From Paludibacter sp. (lineage in GTDB: Bacteria > Bacteroidota > Bacteroidia > Bacteroidales > Paludibacteraceae): 64,000 nucleotides of DNA. The stretch is from the NCBI GenBank assembly GCA_028710415.1, contig JAQTUE010000017.1:62001-126000 (forward strand). The letters are read 5' to 3'. This document shows positions 1-9,169 of the stretch, in pieces; positions within the stretch are counted from its first letter, which is position 1, and every line of letters begins with the position of its first letter. The position numbers and the translations under genes are program-made. The notes below the pieces were generated by a model. It was given only the letters and a program-made list of their open reading frames with translations, made no database searches and was not told the origin of the DNA.

Positions 1-1
1 A

Positions 2-1975
2 CGAACCAGTAATGAATGGCCGGCAATTGGCATTTCTGTTCCTGCATGGTTAAGTGATTACAGCAACAGATTGATGGTTGAAAGTAATGGGAATTTAGTC
101 CGTTGGATGCACGTTTCACCCTGGAGACAGGATGTTGAATCGTGTGACAGGGTTGGATTGATGCAAATGTTTCCTGCCGGAGATGCAGAAGCAGATGTAA
201 CAGGTAGACGTTGGGAACAGCGGACCGAATTAATGCGCGATGCCATCATCTATAACCGTAACAGCCCGAGTGTTTTGTTATATGAAAGCGGGAACAAAGG
301 GGTGAGCGAAAAACACATGGTTGAAATGAAAGCAATTCGTGATACTTTCGATCCACACGGGGGTCGTGCAAGTGGTTCACGCGAAATGCTCGACAGCAAA
401 ATTGCTGAATATGGTGGTGAAATGTTGTATATCAACCACAGTGCCGGCAAGCCGATGATTGCCACCGAATATTGCCGTGACGAAGCCTTGCGGAAATACT
501 GGGACGAACTGACTCCTCCTTACCACAAGAACGGTGCAGGTCCTCTTTACAAAAATGCAGATGCAAGCGACTATAACAGAAACCAGGATTCGTTTGCCAA
601 AGAAGATATTATTCGCTGGAACGATTACTTTGTTTGTCGTCCCGGAACAGGGAAGCGTGTGAGCGGCGGTGGATTGAATATTGTTTTTTCCGATACCAAC
701 ACCCATTGCCGTGGTGAAGAAAATTACAGGCGTAGTGGTGAAGTGGATGCCATGCGAATTGCCAAAGACGCTTACTATGCTCATCAAGTTATGTGGGATG
801 GTTGGGTTGATGTTGAAAAACCTCATTCGTACATTATTGGCCATTGGAATTATACTCCCGGAGCAGAAAAAGAGGTCATGGTAGTTTCGCCTTCCGATAA
901 AGTTGAACTATTCCTGAATGGCGTATCACTTGGATTTGGAGAAAAAAGTTATAATTTCCTGCACACTTTCAAAAATGTAAAATATGAAGCCGGAGAATTA
1001 AAAGCGGTATCGTATTCAGCTAACGGTGGAAACTTAAAAGAAGTTAGCTCTGATATAAAGAAAACAGCCGGAGCACCTGTTGCATTAAAATTAACTTTGG
1101 TTGATCACCAAGCAGTTGTCAAAGCAGATGGTGCCGATATGGTATTGGTGCAAGTGGAAGTCGTTGATGCAAAAGGCCAACGTTGCCCGACTGCATTTAT
1201 CCCCGTAAATTTCAAACTTGATGGACCTGCCGAATGGCGTGGCGGCATTGCACAAGGACCAAATAATTATATTTTATCAACAACATTACCTGCCGAATGT
1301 GGCGTTAACCGTGCATTGATTCGCACGACTCCTGAATCCGGGAAAGTAACTGTTTCAGCGACTTCTGAAGGGTTGAATGCTGCGAGTATTTCATTTGAAA
1401 CCACTCAGGTAAACATTGTCAACGGACTCAATGAGGTTTTGACAAGTGATGGATTACCTTCAAACTTAAATCGTGGAGAAACACCTACCACACCTTCCTA
1501 TCAAATTTCCCGTGAAGCTATAGATATCATTTCTGCCACAGCCGGTGTCAATGTAGAAAAAGCAGCATTCAGTTACGACGATAACGAAGTGACCGAATGG
1601 ACCAATGATGGGAAAATATCCACAGGTTGGATTACCTATCAGTTCGCTAAAAAAACTGCTATATCTGAAGTCTGCCTGAAATTGGCAGGTTGGCGTACAC
1701 GCAGTTATCCGATTGAGATATTAGTAGACAATAAAATAGTCTGGAAAGGCACAACCGCACAAAGTCTGGGTTATGTAAACATACCATTTACACCAACCAA
1801 AGGAAAATCACTGACTATTCGTCTTACCGGTTCGAATACCGAAAAGGATGCCTTTCAGAATATGATTGAAGTAAATGGCAACAAGGAGCTCGATGGATTT
1901 AAAGACCCGAAGAATGCAAATACCAAAGGCCAGTTGCGAATTATAGAAGCCGAGATTTATGAAAAAGTAAAATAA
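2..1975 (+). CDS. Glycoside hydrolase family 2 protein (beta-galactosidase-like), 5' end missing
   Basis: The reading frame is open from the left edge, so the N-terminus lies outside the window. The visible part starts inside a GH2 TIM barrel: the stretch NRNSPSVLLYESGN matches the acid/base region of GH2 enzymes and MIATEYCRDE matches the nucleophile strand. Then come an Ig-like DUF4982-type domain (FLNGVSLG), a second Ig-like domain, and a C-terminal discoidin-like jelly roll. The usual N-E dyad of the acid/base motif reads N-K here, so its mechanism or substrate may differ from classical beta-galactosidases. It is followed after 23 bp by a GH28 gene in the same direction, and the pectinolytic neighbours suggest it trims galactose or related residues from rhamnogalacturonan side chains. 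The family is fairly sure; the substrate is inferred from context. Confidence 0.8.
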   Translation, partial: RTSNEWPAIGISVPAWLSDYSNRLMVESNGNLVRWMHVSPWRQDVESCDRVGLMQMFPAGDAEADVTGRRWEQRTELMRDAIIYNRNSPSVLLYESGNKGVSEKHMVEMKAIRDTFDPHGGRASGSREMLDSKIAEYGGEMLYINHSAGKPMIATEYCRDEALRKYWDELTPPYHKNGAGPLYKNADASDYNRNQDSFAKEDIIRWNDYFVCRPGTGKRVSGGGLNIVFSDTNTHCRGEENYRRSGEVDAMRIAKDAYYAHQVMWDGWVDVEKPHSYIIGHWNYTPGAEKEVMVVSPSDKVELFLNGVSLGFGEKSYNFLHTFKNVKYEAGELKAVSYSANGGNLKEVSSDIKKTAGAPVALKLTLVDHQAVVKADGADMVLVQVEVVDAKGQRCPTAFIPVNFKLDGPAEWRGGIAQGPNNYILSTTLPAECGVNRALIRTTPESGKVTVSATSEGLNAASISFETTQVNIVNGLNEVLTSDGLPSNLNRGETPTTPSYQISREAIDIISATAGVNVEKAAFSYDDNEVTEWTNDGKISTGWITYQFAKKTAISEVCLKLAGWRTRSYPIEILVDNKIVWKGTTAQSLGYVNIPFTPTKGKSLTIRLTGSNTEKDAFQNMIEVNGNKELDGFKDPKNANTKGQLRIIEAEIYEKVK

Positions 1976-1998
1976 GCATACTAAGAAATAAAAAAAAT

Positions 1999-3252
1999 AT
2001 GAAAAGAGAATTTTTGATATTGTTTGTGTTGACTATTTTCCTGTCGGCCAAATCTGCCGAATATGTAATTCCAAATTCCGGAGTACTTTCTGATAGTACC
2101 CGGCTAAAAACAACAGTTATCCAGGCAGCTATTGACAAGGCTTCAAACGAAGGTGGTGGAACGATAGTAATCCCTAAAGGAGTTTACCTTTCCGGAGCGC
2201 TTTTCTTTAAACCGAATACGAAACTGCGGTTGATGGAAGGTGCAGTGCTTAAGGGTTCCGATAATATTGCTGATTACCCGTTGATTCCTTCGCGCATGGA
2301 AGGAAAAAGTATTTACTATTATGCTGCCCTGGTGAATGCATACCATGAGGATAGCTTTGGAATCTCCGGCCCGGGAACAATAAACGGAAATGGAATGAAA
2401 TTCTGGTCTTATTTCTGGGCATACCGCGATTCAATGAAGCTAATCGGGAAATCAGCTACCAACCTGGAAGTGCATCGACCACGATTACTGTTTATCTGGG
2501 GATGTAATAATGTAACTATCTCGAATGTAAAACTATGTAATTCAGGATTCTGGACAACCCATTTGTACGAATGCAACGATGTATTAATAGAAGGTTGTGA
2601 CATTCGTTCTCCCTTCAGACCAGTGAAAGCTCCCAGTACCGATGGTGTTGATATCGATGTTTGCAAACGGGTGACTATCCGGAATTGTTACATTTCCGTG
2701 AACGATGATGGGGTATGCATTAAAGGTGGTAAAGGCCCTGATGCTCAAAAACGTGCCGAAAACGGGATTGTAGAAGATATTCTGGTGGAAAATTGTACTT
2801 TCGGCGAATCACATGGTTTGTTGACATTGGGAAGCGAATGCATTCATGCCCGCAATATAACAGTACGCAACTGCAAGGTAGAAAGCAATACTCCGATTTT
2901 GAGGCTTAAAATGAGACCGGATACCTACCAGATTTTCGAGAACATAACAGTTGAGAATATCACCGGAAAATGTGGAACGATTATTGAAATGAGACCCTGG
3001 ACACAATTCTTCACTATGGAAGGAAGTAAAGAAAAGCCTTTTGGCATTGTGAGGAATATTACAATTTCCAACATCAAGGCTGATTGTCATGAGTTTGGTG
3101 AAATGAACGGAAATAAATCAGACCAGGTTTCAAATATAGTTTTTAAGAATATAATTGCAACAGCCAAAGATGCTGAGTTGAAATGCAACTATGCAGATGT
3201 GAAAATCGAAAATGTAACTGTCAACAACGCTCCTTTAGTAGTGAAAAAATAG
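1999..3252 (+). CDS. GH28 polygalacturonase-family glycosidase
   Basis: A 417-residue right-handed beta-helix enzyme with an N-terminal signal peptide (about residues 1-20), so it is exported. All four GH28 sequence landmarks are visible: TDGVDID near residue 214, NDDG near 235 (the catalytic aspartates), SHG near 271 and RLK near 302. GH28 enzymes hydrolyse alpha-galacturonosyl links in homogalacturonan or rhamnogalacturonan by inversion. Which of the two is cut here cannot be told from sequence. The gene lies between the GH2 gene and a CE12-type esterase on the same strand with gaps of 8-23 bp, so the three are probably co-transcribed. Confidence 0.9.
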   Translation: MKREFLILFVLTIFLSAKSAEYVIPNSGVLSDSTRLKTTVIQAAIDKASNEGGGTIVIPKGVYLSGALFFKPNTKLRLMEGAVLKGSDNIADYPLIPSRMEGKSIYYYAALVNAYHEDSFGISGPGTINGNGMKFWSYFWAYRDSMKLIGKSATNLEVHRPRLLFIWGCNNVTISNVKLCNSGFWTTHLYECNDVLIEGCDIRSPFRPVKAPSTDGVDIDVCKRVTIRNCYISVNDDGVCIKGGKGPDAQKRAENGIVEDILVENCTFGESHGLLTLGSECIHARNITVRNCKVESNTPILRLKMRPDTYQIFENITVENITGKCGTIIEMRPWTQFFTMEGSKEKPFGIVRNITISNIKADCHEFGEMNGNKSDQVSNIVFKNIIATAKDAELKCNYADVKIENVTVNNAPLVVKK

Positions 3253-3260
3253 TCTCTGAA

Positions 3261-4004
3261 ATGAAAAAAAGTATATTGGTTGTCTTCCTGGGAATTATCG
3301 CTTTGGTTGCCTTGTCATTCAAAAGTTCGGAGAAAATAAATATCTGGATGATTGGCGATTCAACCATGGCCAACAAGAAAGCTGATAAAGCTCCCGAAAC
3401 CGGATGGGGAATGGTCATGAATGAATTTGTGACAGAAAACGTAACAGTACATAACCATGCGTTAAATGGTCGCAGTTCCAAAAGCTTCCTGAATGAGGGT
3501 CGTTGGAAAGCAATAGTCGACAGCATTCAACCGGGCGATTATGTAATTATCCAGTTTGGACACAATGATGAAAAAGTTGACAGCAAATTACATACCGATG
3601 CTTCGACTACTTTCAAGGAGTATTTGAAGAAATATATCGATGAAACCAGGGCAAAGGGTGCAAATCCAATCATTTGTTCCTCCATTGTTCGGAGGCATTT
3701 TGATGGGAATGGAAACCTGAAAGATACCCATGGTGCATACATCAATGCTGCTCGTGAAATAGCACTTGAAACCAATACGCCTTATGTCGATATGGAAGCA
3801 AAAACCAGAATGCTTGTTTCAAAATTAGGCCCTGAGAAATCAAAAGAAATCTACCTGTTCAGCAAACCGGGTGAGTACCCAAACCGCCCGAATGGTGTAG
3901 AGGATTCAACCCACCTGAATGGTGCCGGAGCCAGGCAAGTTGCCGGATTGTTTATCAAGGAAGTAAAGAAACAAAAGTTGCCTTTAACAAAGTCCTTGAG
4001 ATAA
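3261..4004 (+). CDS. SGNH-family rhamnogalacturonan acetylesterase-like protein (CE12 type)
   Basis: This 247-residue secreted esterase has the SGNH blocks: GDS with nucleophile Ser34 (IGDSTMAN), the block I Gly/Asn region (LNGRSSKS), GHND, and the C-terminal D-x-x-H pair (DSTHLN). The order and spacing match CE12 rhamnogalacturonan acetylesterases, which remove acetyl groups from the RG-I backbone so that lyases and hydrolases can act. An upstream in-frame start would overlap the GH28 gene by 70 bp and add a cysteine-rich, non-signal-like extension. The ATG chosen here lies 8 bp after the GH28 stop and opens directly with a hydrophobic signal (MKKSILVVFLGIIALVALS). It closes the first three-gene block of the cluster. 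Confidence 0.85.
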   Translation: MKKSILVVFLGIIALVALSFKSSEKINIWMIGDSTMANKKADKAPETGWGMVMNEFVTENVTVHNHALNGRSSKSFLNEGRWKAIVDSIQPGDYVIIQFGHNDEKVDSKLHTDASTTFKEYLKKYIDETRAKGANPIICSSIVRRHFDGNGNLKDTHGAYINAAREIALETNTPYVDMEAKTRMLVSKLGPEKSKEIYLFSKPGEYPNRPNGVEDSTHLNGAGARQVAGLFIKEVKKQKLPLTKSLR

Positions 4005-4468
4005 ATGAGTCATTAGGATACAGGACAATTTAGGAATATAGATCGTTGATAAATAAAATGGACTGTTTTATATCTTTAAATAATAATCGCTACTAGTTAC
4101 TAAGTAACAGGAACTAAATTATGTCGTATTATTTTAATTTAAATAAGGGAATAAGGGATAGATTTTTTTTCTTAATATTTCTACTATGGGGAAAAAACAA
4201 AAATATGGCACATTCCGGTTTATCTGAAAGGTTTATAATTTAAAGCCCTTATATATAAATCTTAACCCTTCGTAGAAAACAGAACTCTCCAATATTAAAA
4301 CCCTTATTCCCTTATTTAGATAAGCTGTTTTAGTCGTATTTTTCAAGAAATAAAACAGGACTATATATTATTCCTACTACTTAAATCTACAAAACAGGAT
4401 AAATTGTTCCTGCCACATTTAAATGAAATAATGCATGGAATTGTTGCATTTATTTAGATCCAATTATC
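4005..4468. other. Intergenic region with a nested-hairpin repeat
   Basis: No gene is seen in this 464-bp gap between the esterase and the GH43-like gene. Most of it is one copy of the nested-hairpin element listed separately. The rest is AT-rich DNA, including the roughly 80-bp leader of the next gene. Confidence 0.7.
4100..4384 (+). repeat. Nested-hairpin intergenic element, copy 1 (long form)
   Basis: Imperfect terminal inverted repeats (left TAAGTAACAGGAAC, right-end reverse complement TAAGTAGTAGGAAT) enclose a longer inverted repeat, AAATAAGGGAATAAGGG against CCCTTATTCCCTTATTTA. Inside that lie CTACTATGGGG against CCCTTCGTAG and then a central AT-rich stem. GTCGTATT occurs in the same orientation on both sides. 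Compared with copies 3 and 4 it carries an extra piece of about 23 bp around 4205-4228, itself a small hairpin (TTCCGGTTTATCTGAA). It has no coding capacity. It resembles a MITE or a structured-RNA repeat; its nature is unproven. Confidence 0.85.
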
Positions 4469-5875
4469 ATGAAAATCAAATCATTCATCATTCTATACTT
4501 CTTTGTGTCCTTTATGTCATTTGGGATTAATAAAGATGAGAAACAAAAGTACGAAGCCATTCATAGCGGGATTGCATTATTTGATCAATTCAATAAGGAA
4601 GTCAATGCCCACGGATCCTGTATTGTTAAAGAAGGGGACCTGTATTATCTTTTCGGTGAATGCCATACGGATACCAGCAATGTTTTTATTGGTTTTAACT
4701 GCTATTCTTCACCAGACTTAATGAATTGGAAGTTCGAAAAGATGGTATTGCCCGTACAGACAGATGGTTTTTTAGGCCCTAACCGGGTTGGAGAATGTGT
4801 CAAGGTAATGAAATGCCCTGAAACCGGGGAATTTGTAATGTATATGCATACTGATGACACTAAATACGGTGACCCTTGTGTGGGATTCGCAACCTGTAAA
4901 ACCATAAACGGAGATTATCAGTTCCAGGGTGGGCTGTTGCAAAATGGAAAATTTATAAAAAAATGGGATCTGGGGACTTTCCAGGATACCGACGGCAAAG
5001 GTTATTTACTTACCCACAGCGGGTTTATTTACGAATTATCCTCCGATTACAAATCAGTCACGCGAATCGTAGCTTCCGAAAAACTGGATGGTGAATCACC
5101 TGCAATTTTTAAGAGTAAGGGAGTTTATTTTTGGTTGTTTTCGCACAGGACCAGTTGGGAACGAAATGATAACTTTTACTTTACTTCAATCTCTTTGAAA
5201 GGTCCATGGACTAAAAAAGGACTGTTTACTCCCGAAAATACCCTGACCTGGAATTCTCAGACAACTTTTATTCTTCCGATTACCAATCAAAAAGACACCC
5301 TGTACATGTTCATGGGTGACCGTTGGTCGTATCCACGGCAAGGTTCATCGGCAACTTATGTCTGGCAGCCTATCACAGTGAAAGGGGATCAGATGTCTAT
5401 TCCTACTTATCAACAGAATTGGAGCATAAATTTCAACAAAGCACAATGGTTTCCTGTAAACTCAAAAACGAAATCCATAAGAAATAAACAGATCACCGGT
5501 CAAGGGAATTGGAATTCAGATCACGGACGGCAAAGCTCAAAAGAAAAAGGTGCTGTAATCTCATATCCATTTAAAGGCCAGCAAGTTGGATTAAAGGCTC
5601 TTTCCAATAACACAAGCGGGTATGCAAAGGTTACTGTCAAAAACCTTAAAAACGAAATTATCATCAGCACTATTGTTGACTTCTACAGCAAATACGAATA
5701 TTCGTCCCTGAAGTATCTAAGTCCATTACTGGATAATGGCAGTTATGTATTGAGTATTGAAGTTTTGGGTGAACATCCCAAATGGAGTGACAAGCGATTC
5801 TCAAATTATGGAAGTACTGAGGATTCTGTTGTTATTGAAGATGTTTTTTTAGTAGAGACAAAAAGCAATAACTAG
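4469..5875 (+). CDS. Secreted GH43-like glycosidase (subfamily 24/34-like)
   Basis: A 468-residue protein with a signal peptide (about residues 1-19). The five-bladed propeller N-terminal half opens with NAHGSCIVKEGDLYYLFGE and continues with NCYSSPDLMNWKFE. This pattern is typical of the GH43 branch containing exo-beta-1,3-galactanases and related arabinogalactan or galactan enzymes. The last ~130 residues form a separate beta-rich domain (from about residue 330), probably carbohydrate-binding. In a pectin cluster a role on galactan or arabinan side chains fits, but the exact bond is inferred. The gene stands alone between 460 bp of repeat-bearing DNA and a 68-bp gap to the next GH28 gene. 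Confidence 0.7.
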   Translation: MKIKSFIILYFFVSFMSFGINKDEKQKYEAIHSGIALFDQFNKEVNAHGSCIVKEGDLYYLFGECHTDTSNVFIGFNCYSSPDLMNWKFEKMVLPVQTDGFLGPNRVGECVKVMKCPETGEFVMYMHTDDTKYGDPCVGFATCKTINGDYQFQGGLLQNGKFIKKWDLGTFQDTDGKGYLLTHSGFIYELSSDYKSVTRIVASEKLDGESPAIFKSKGVYFWLFSHRTSWERNDNFYFTSISLKGPWTKKGLFTPENTLTWNSQTTFILPITNQKDTLYMFMGDRWSYPRQGSSATYVWQPITVKGDQMSIPTYQQNWSINFNKAQWFPVNSKTKSIRNKQITGQGNWNSDHGRQSSKEKGAVISYPFKGQQVGLKALSNNTSGYAKVTVKNLKNEIIISTIVDFYSKYEYSSLKYLSPLLDNGSYVLSIEVLGEHPKWSDKRFSNYGSTEDSVVIEDVFLVETKSNN

Positions 5876-5943
5876 AATTCTGCAGCATGTCATCAATTCT
5901 CATTTAAGACCTGATTTAGTTAGAAAAGCAAATTTTTAATATT

Positions 5944-7317
5944 ATGAGAAATACAGTTATTACATTCATGATCTTGTTATCATTGAGTTCATTTTCTTTT
6001 GCGAAAGACGAAAGCCTTGTAACACTAACCGAACTGAAAGTCAAAGCACCATTTGAAATGCCAACCATCCAGGTGCCGGATTTCAAAAAGTGCAAGAGAT
6101 TATCGATAACCGACTTTGGAGCAGTTCCAGGCAATAAAGCTAAAACCACTCTGGCAATAGCCAAAGCCATTGCCGAAGCCAATAGAATCGGAGGAGGCGT
6201 AGTTGTGATTCCATCGGGTGAATGGTTAACCGGCAAGGTGCATCTAAAGAGTAATGTGGATCTGCACTTAGAAAAAGGAGCTGTATTGCTTTTCGACGAT
6301 GATCCGAACGACTATTTGCCGGCGGTAAATACCAGTTGGGAAGGCATGGAATGTATGAATTATTCTCCGCTCATTTATGCCTGGAAGTGTAAGAATATTG
6401 CCATTACCGGAGAAGGAACTATTAAAGCCAAAATGGATTTATGGAAAATTTGGGGTGCACGTCCTCGTCCGCACATGGAAAGCCTGAAACGCTTGTACAA
6501 TATGTCGTATCAGAATGTGCCAACTACAGAACGCCTGATGGTAAACGACACAGCTCATTTGCGTCCACACCTGATTCAGTTCAACCGCTGTGAGAATATT
6601 CGTCTCGAAGGTTTTTCAATCGTCAATAGCCCGTTCTGGACCATACACATGTACTTGTCGAAAAACATTTTACTTCGTAAGTTGAATGTGTATGCTCATG
6701 GCCATAACAACGATGGTTTTGATCCGGAAATGAGTCAAAATATCCTGGTTGAGGACTGTCAGTTTGATCAGGGTGATGATGCCATTGCAATAAAATCGGG
6801 TCGAAACCAGGAAGGCTGGCGCATTCAGGTACCAACGAAGAACCTAGTCATCCGTAACTGTGTGGTGAAGAATGGACATCAACTCATTGCTGTTGGAAGT
6901 GAACTATCGGGCGGTATCGAAAATGTGTATGTGCACGACTGCGTTGTGAATGACGGTGCAAAAATGTTCCATCTTGTATTTATCAAAACAAATGAACGCA
7001 TGGGCGGCTATGTAAATAACATTTATATCAAAAATATTAAAGCAGGGAAAATGGATCTGGGTATTTTGGGCATCGAAACTGATGTACTTTACCAATGGAA
7101 AGATTTGGTGCCAACCTACATTCGAAAATTGACGCCTATCAAGAACATTTACCTCGAAAATATAAAAGCTACGAATGTAAAATTCGAAACCAGAATCCTT
7201 GGTCAAAAAGAGTTGCCCGTTGAAAATGTGTTTTTAACTAACGTTGCAGCAGATTCTATTCGCGGTGAAAAAAGACATATTCATGAGAATGTCAAAAACT
7301 TTAATGATAACAAGTAA
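5944..7317 (+). CDS. GH28 polygalacturonase-family glycosidase
   Basis: A 457-residue secreted beta-helix enzyme (signal peptide MRNTVITFMILLSLSSFSFA). GH28 landmarks are NNDGFDPE, QGDDAIAIKSG with the catalytic Asp pair, GHQ where most members have GHG, and FIKTN in place of the usual R-I-K. It therefore belongs to a different GH28 branch from the gene at 2 kb. The broken GH28 gene at 18-19 kb shares this branch's NNDG-xDPE and GDDAIAIK-x-GR patterns. The 46-bp gap to the PL22 gene on the same strand suggests a shared transcript. Likely substrates are oligogalacturonides or rhamnogalacturonan oligosaccharides; this cannot be settled from sequence. Confidence 0.88.
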   Translation: MRNTVITFMILLSLSSFSFAKDESLVTLTELKVKAPFEMPTIQVPDFKKCKRLSITDFGAVPGNKAKTTLAIAKAIAEANRIGGGVVVIPSGEWLTGKVHLKSNVDLHLEKGAVLLFDDDPNDYLPAVNTSWEGMECMNYSPLIYAWKCKNIAITGEGTIKAKMDLWKIWGARPRPHMESLKRLYNMSYQNVPTTERLMVNDTAHLRPHLIQFNRCENIRLEGFSIVNSPFWTIHMYLSKNILLRKLNVYAHGHNNDGFDPEMSQNILVEDCQFDQGDDAIAIKSGRNQEGWRIQVPTKNLVIRNCVVKNGHQLIAVGSELSGGIENVYVHDCVVNDGAKMFHLVFIKTNERMGGYVNNIYIKNIKAGKMDLGILGIETDVLYQWKDLVPTYIRKLTPIKNIYLENIKATNVKFETRILGQKELPVENVFLTNVAADSIRGEKRHIHENVKNFNDNK

Positions 7318-7363
7318 CTAACAATTCAAGATAACAGTATTTATCCATTTTTGATCGAAATTT

Positions 7364-8719
7364 ATGAAAAACAGACAGGCTTTGATGTCTCTGATATTCT
7401 TTTTCTTCCTGATAATTCAGGGCACTCAGGCTCAGATCGGCAAACGCTTTCCCTCCGAACGCAAAGAAATTAAAGATCCGGTAACTGGAAATAAACTTAT
7501 CTTTCTGACCAGTACCCCTGCCGGGGATTCAAAGATTTACCAGACACATAATCAATGGACTTCGGATGGGAATTGGCTCATTTTCCGTTCGGGAAGAGTG
7601 AAGGGTGAAGCTATGGCTGTGAATGAGAAATCCGGCGAAATGGTTCAGGTGAGCGAGGGAGGTTACAATGGGATGCTGAATGTGGCACGCAAATCCATGA
7701 AATTGTACTTTATGCGTCGGTTGAATAACGATACCCTGAAAAGCCCACTCGCAATTATCGAGGTCGATCTGCAAAAACTCTTTACTGACAGTAAAACAGG
7801 GAAACTGAAACCTGAATCGGCTTATCAACGGGTATGCGGCATTACTCCTGCTGATCTTGAAGCAGGTGGTGATATGGCTCTGGACGGAAGTGAAGAATGG
7901 GTTTGGTTTCGGGTTGGAAAAAATGAAGCCCATAAACATTTGGACCCTGGTGCAAAAATTGAACCGAGTTTCGGCCCTCGTAAAATGGGTGCAGGACCTG
8001 CAGGAATTGCCGGAATGAATATCAAAACAGGCGAAATAAAATATGTTGTTTCCGTACCGTTTCAGATTGGACATATCCAGTGCAATCCCTGGGTTCCGGG
8101 ACAAATTATCTTTTGCTGGGAAACAGGTGGTAAATCCCCTCAACGGACATGGATTGTCAATTCAGATGGTTCAGGCTTGCGGCCGCTTTATCCGGAAGCT
8201 TCCTACGAATGGATTACACACGAAGCTGTGATCAGTAAAGATGAAGTGGCTATCGCTATCATGGGCCATCGCAAAATCGCAACTCCAACGGATACAACGA
8301 ATATTAAAGGAACCGATGTAAATGGTGTTAATCCGGGACAGGATTCCGGTTGGGGTGCTTGTGGGACACGCGAAAAACCTTCGGGATTGGGCATTGTGAA
8401 TATAAACACTCACGAAATGACTATATCCGGACAAACACCAACTGGCAGCGGTTTCTGGCATGTCAATGGTTCGTCCGATAAGCGTTTTGTGGTGGGCGAT
8501 GACTTTGCCCGTAACATTTATCTGATTGACAGGCGCACCCATGAAATGATGTTGCTTTCAACAGGACATAAAGCGACTGCTGCCGATCATCCGCACCCAA
8601 CATTCAGCCCCGATGGAACAAAAATAGAAATTCAATCGGCCATGTTATCCGCCGATAATCATTCCATGAATATTTGTGTGATTCCGGTACCTAAAAAATG
8701 GCTGGATAGAAAATTGTAA
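7364..8719 (+). CDS. PL22 oligogalacturonate lyase-family protein
   Basis: A 451-residue protein with a seven-bladed propeller, and a signal peptide unlike the cytoplasmic Ogl enzymes of enterobacteria (cleavage likely after GTQAQ). Family hallmarks are IGKRFPSERKE near the mature start, IYQTHNQWTSDG, and the metal-binding HPHP motif with His409 and His411. PL22 enzymes cleave short (unsaturated) galacturonate oligomers to 4-deoxy-L-threo-5-hexosulose uronate by beta-elimination, using a divalent metal. It follows the second GH28 gene by 46 bp, fitting the final breakdown of pectin oligomers, probably in the periplasm. The family is secure; its true substrate length is inferred. Confidence 0.85.
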   Translation: MKNRQALMSLIFFFFLIIQGTQAQIGKRFPSERKEIKDPVTGNKLIFLTSTPAGDSKIYQTHNQWTSDGNWLIFRSGRVKGEAMAVNEKSGEMVQVSEGGYNGMLNVARKSMKLYFMRRLNNDTLKSPLAIIEVDLQKLFTDSKTGKLKPESAYQRVCGITPADLEAGGDMALDGSEEWVWFRVGKNEAHKHLDPGAKIEPSFGPRKMGAGPAGIAGMNIKTGEIKYVVSVPFQIGHIQCNPWVPGQIIFCWETGGKSPQRTWIVNSDGSGLRPLYPEASYEWITHEAVISKDEVAIAIMGHRKIATPTDTTNIKGTDVNGVNPGQDSGWGACGTREKPSGLGIVNINTHEMTISGQTPTGSGFWHVNGSSDKRFVVGDDFARNIYLIDRRTHEMMLLSTGHKATAADHPHPTFSPDGTKIEIQSAMLSADNHSMNICVIPVPKKWLDRKL

Positions 8720-9169
8720 ATGTATTTCCGACTGAATAATCATCATATTTAATGTTTTCAGCGTATTAATTATCAAATGCGTAATCAGAAATAATAATAT
8801 GATTATCAGCATAATTTCCTAAAACGTAATTTTGCCTTTAACTTTCGGTTCTCTGCATCTTTTTATTAGTTCTTGATTTTTAATTCTACCAATCTATCGG
8901 GACTCTGTCCCTTTTCAATGCCAACACCAGGAGCATAGCTCCGATATTTTGGTAGATAGGATTGAAAATGAAAAGTAATAAAAAGGTGCAGATGGAACAT
9001 TCCGGTCTATCGGAAGCACCGAAACCTATTTTTGTCACTTTAGGACACATTTCGGATAATCAGAAACAATAAATATCAAATTCCAAAGGATCTATATCAA
9101 TATCTAATGATATCAAATTATTTTACTAAATAGTTTTTGTTACTTTTACCCCCTGAAAATAATCATTCT
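8720..9169. other. Intergenic region with a CTACCAA-type hairpin
   Basis: No gene is seen in 450 bp. The middle is a CTACCAA-ended hairpin element, listed separately. Near the next gene, TTACTTTTAC a few dozen bases before the start codon resembles a Bacteroidota -7 box but matches it imperfectly. Confidence 0.6.
8853..8993. repeat. CTACCAA-ended hairpin element
   Basis: The core (8886-8955) runs from CTACCAATCTATCGG to CCGATATTTTGGTAG, an inverted repeat. Each arm carries its own small hairpin: GGGACTCTGTCCC on the left and GGAGCATAGCTCC on the right. Outside the core a looser inverted repeat continues (TGCATCTTTTTATTA against TAATAAAAAGGTGCA). The same end sequences and the same two inner hairpins recur at 19475-19646. 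It is non-coding and could fold as a branched RNA or DNA structure. Confidence 0.8.

Noticed and set aside
377-844. 155-codon frame opposite the GH2 gene
   Set aside because: Shadow of a coding region with clear GH2 motifs; no start context or protein features of its own.
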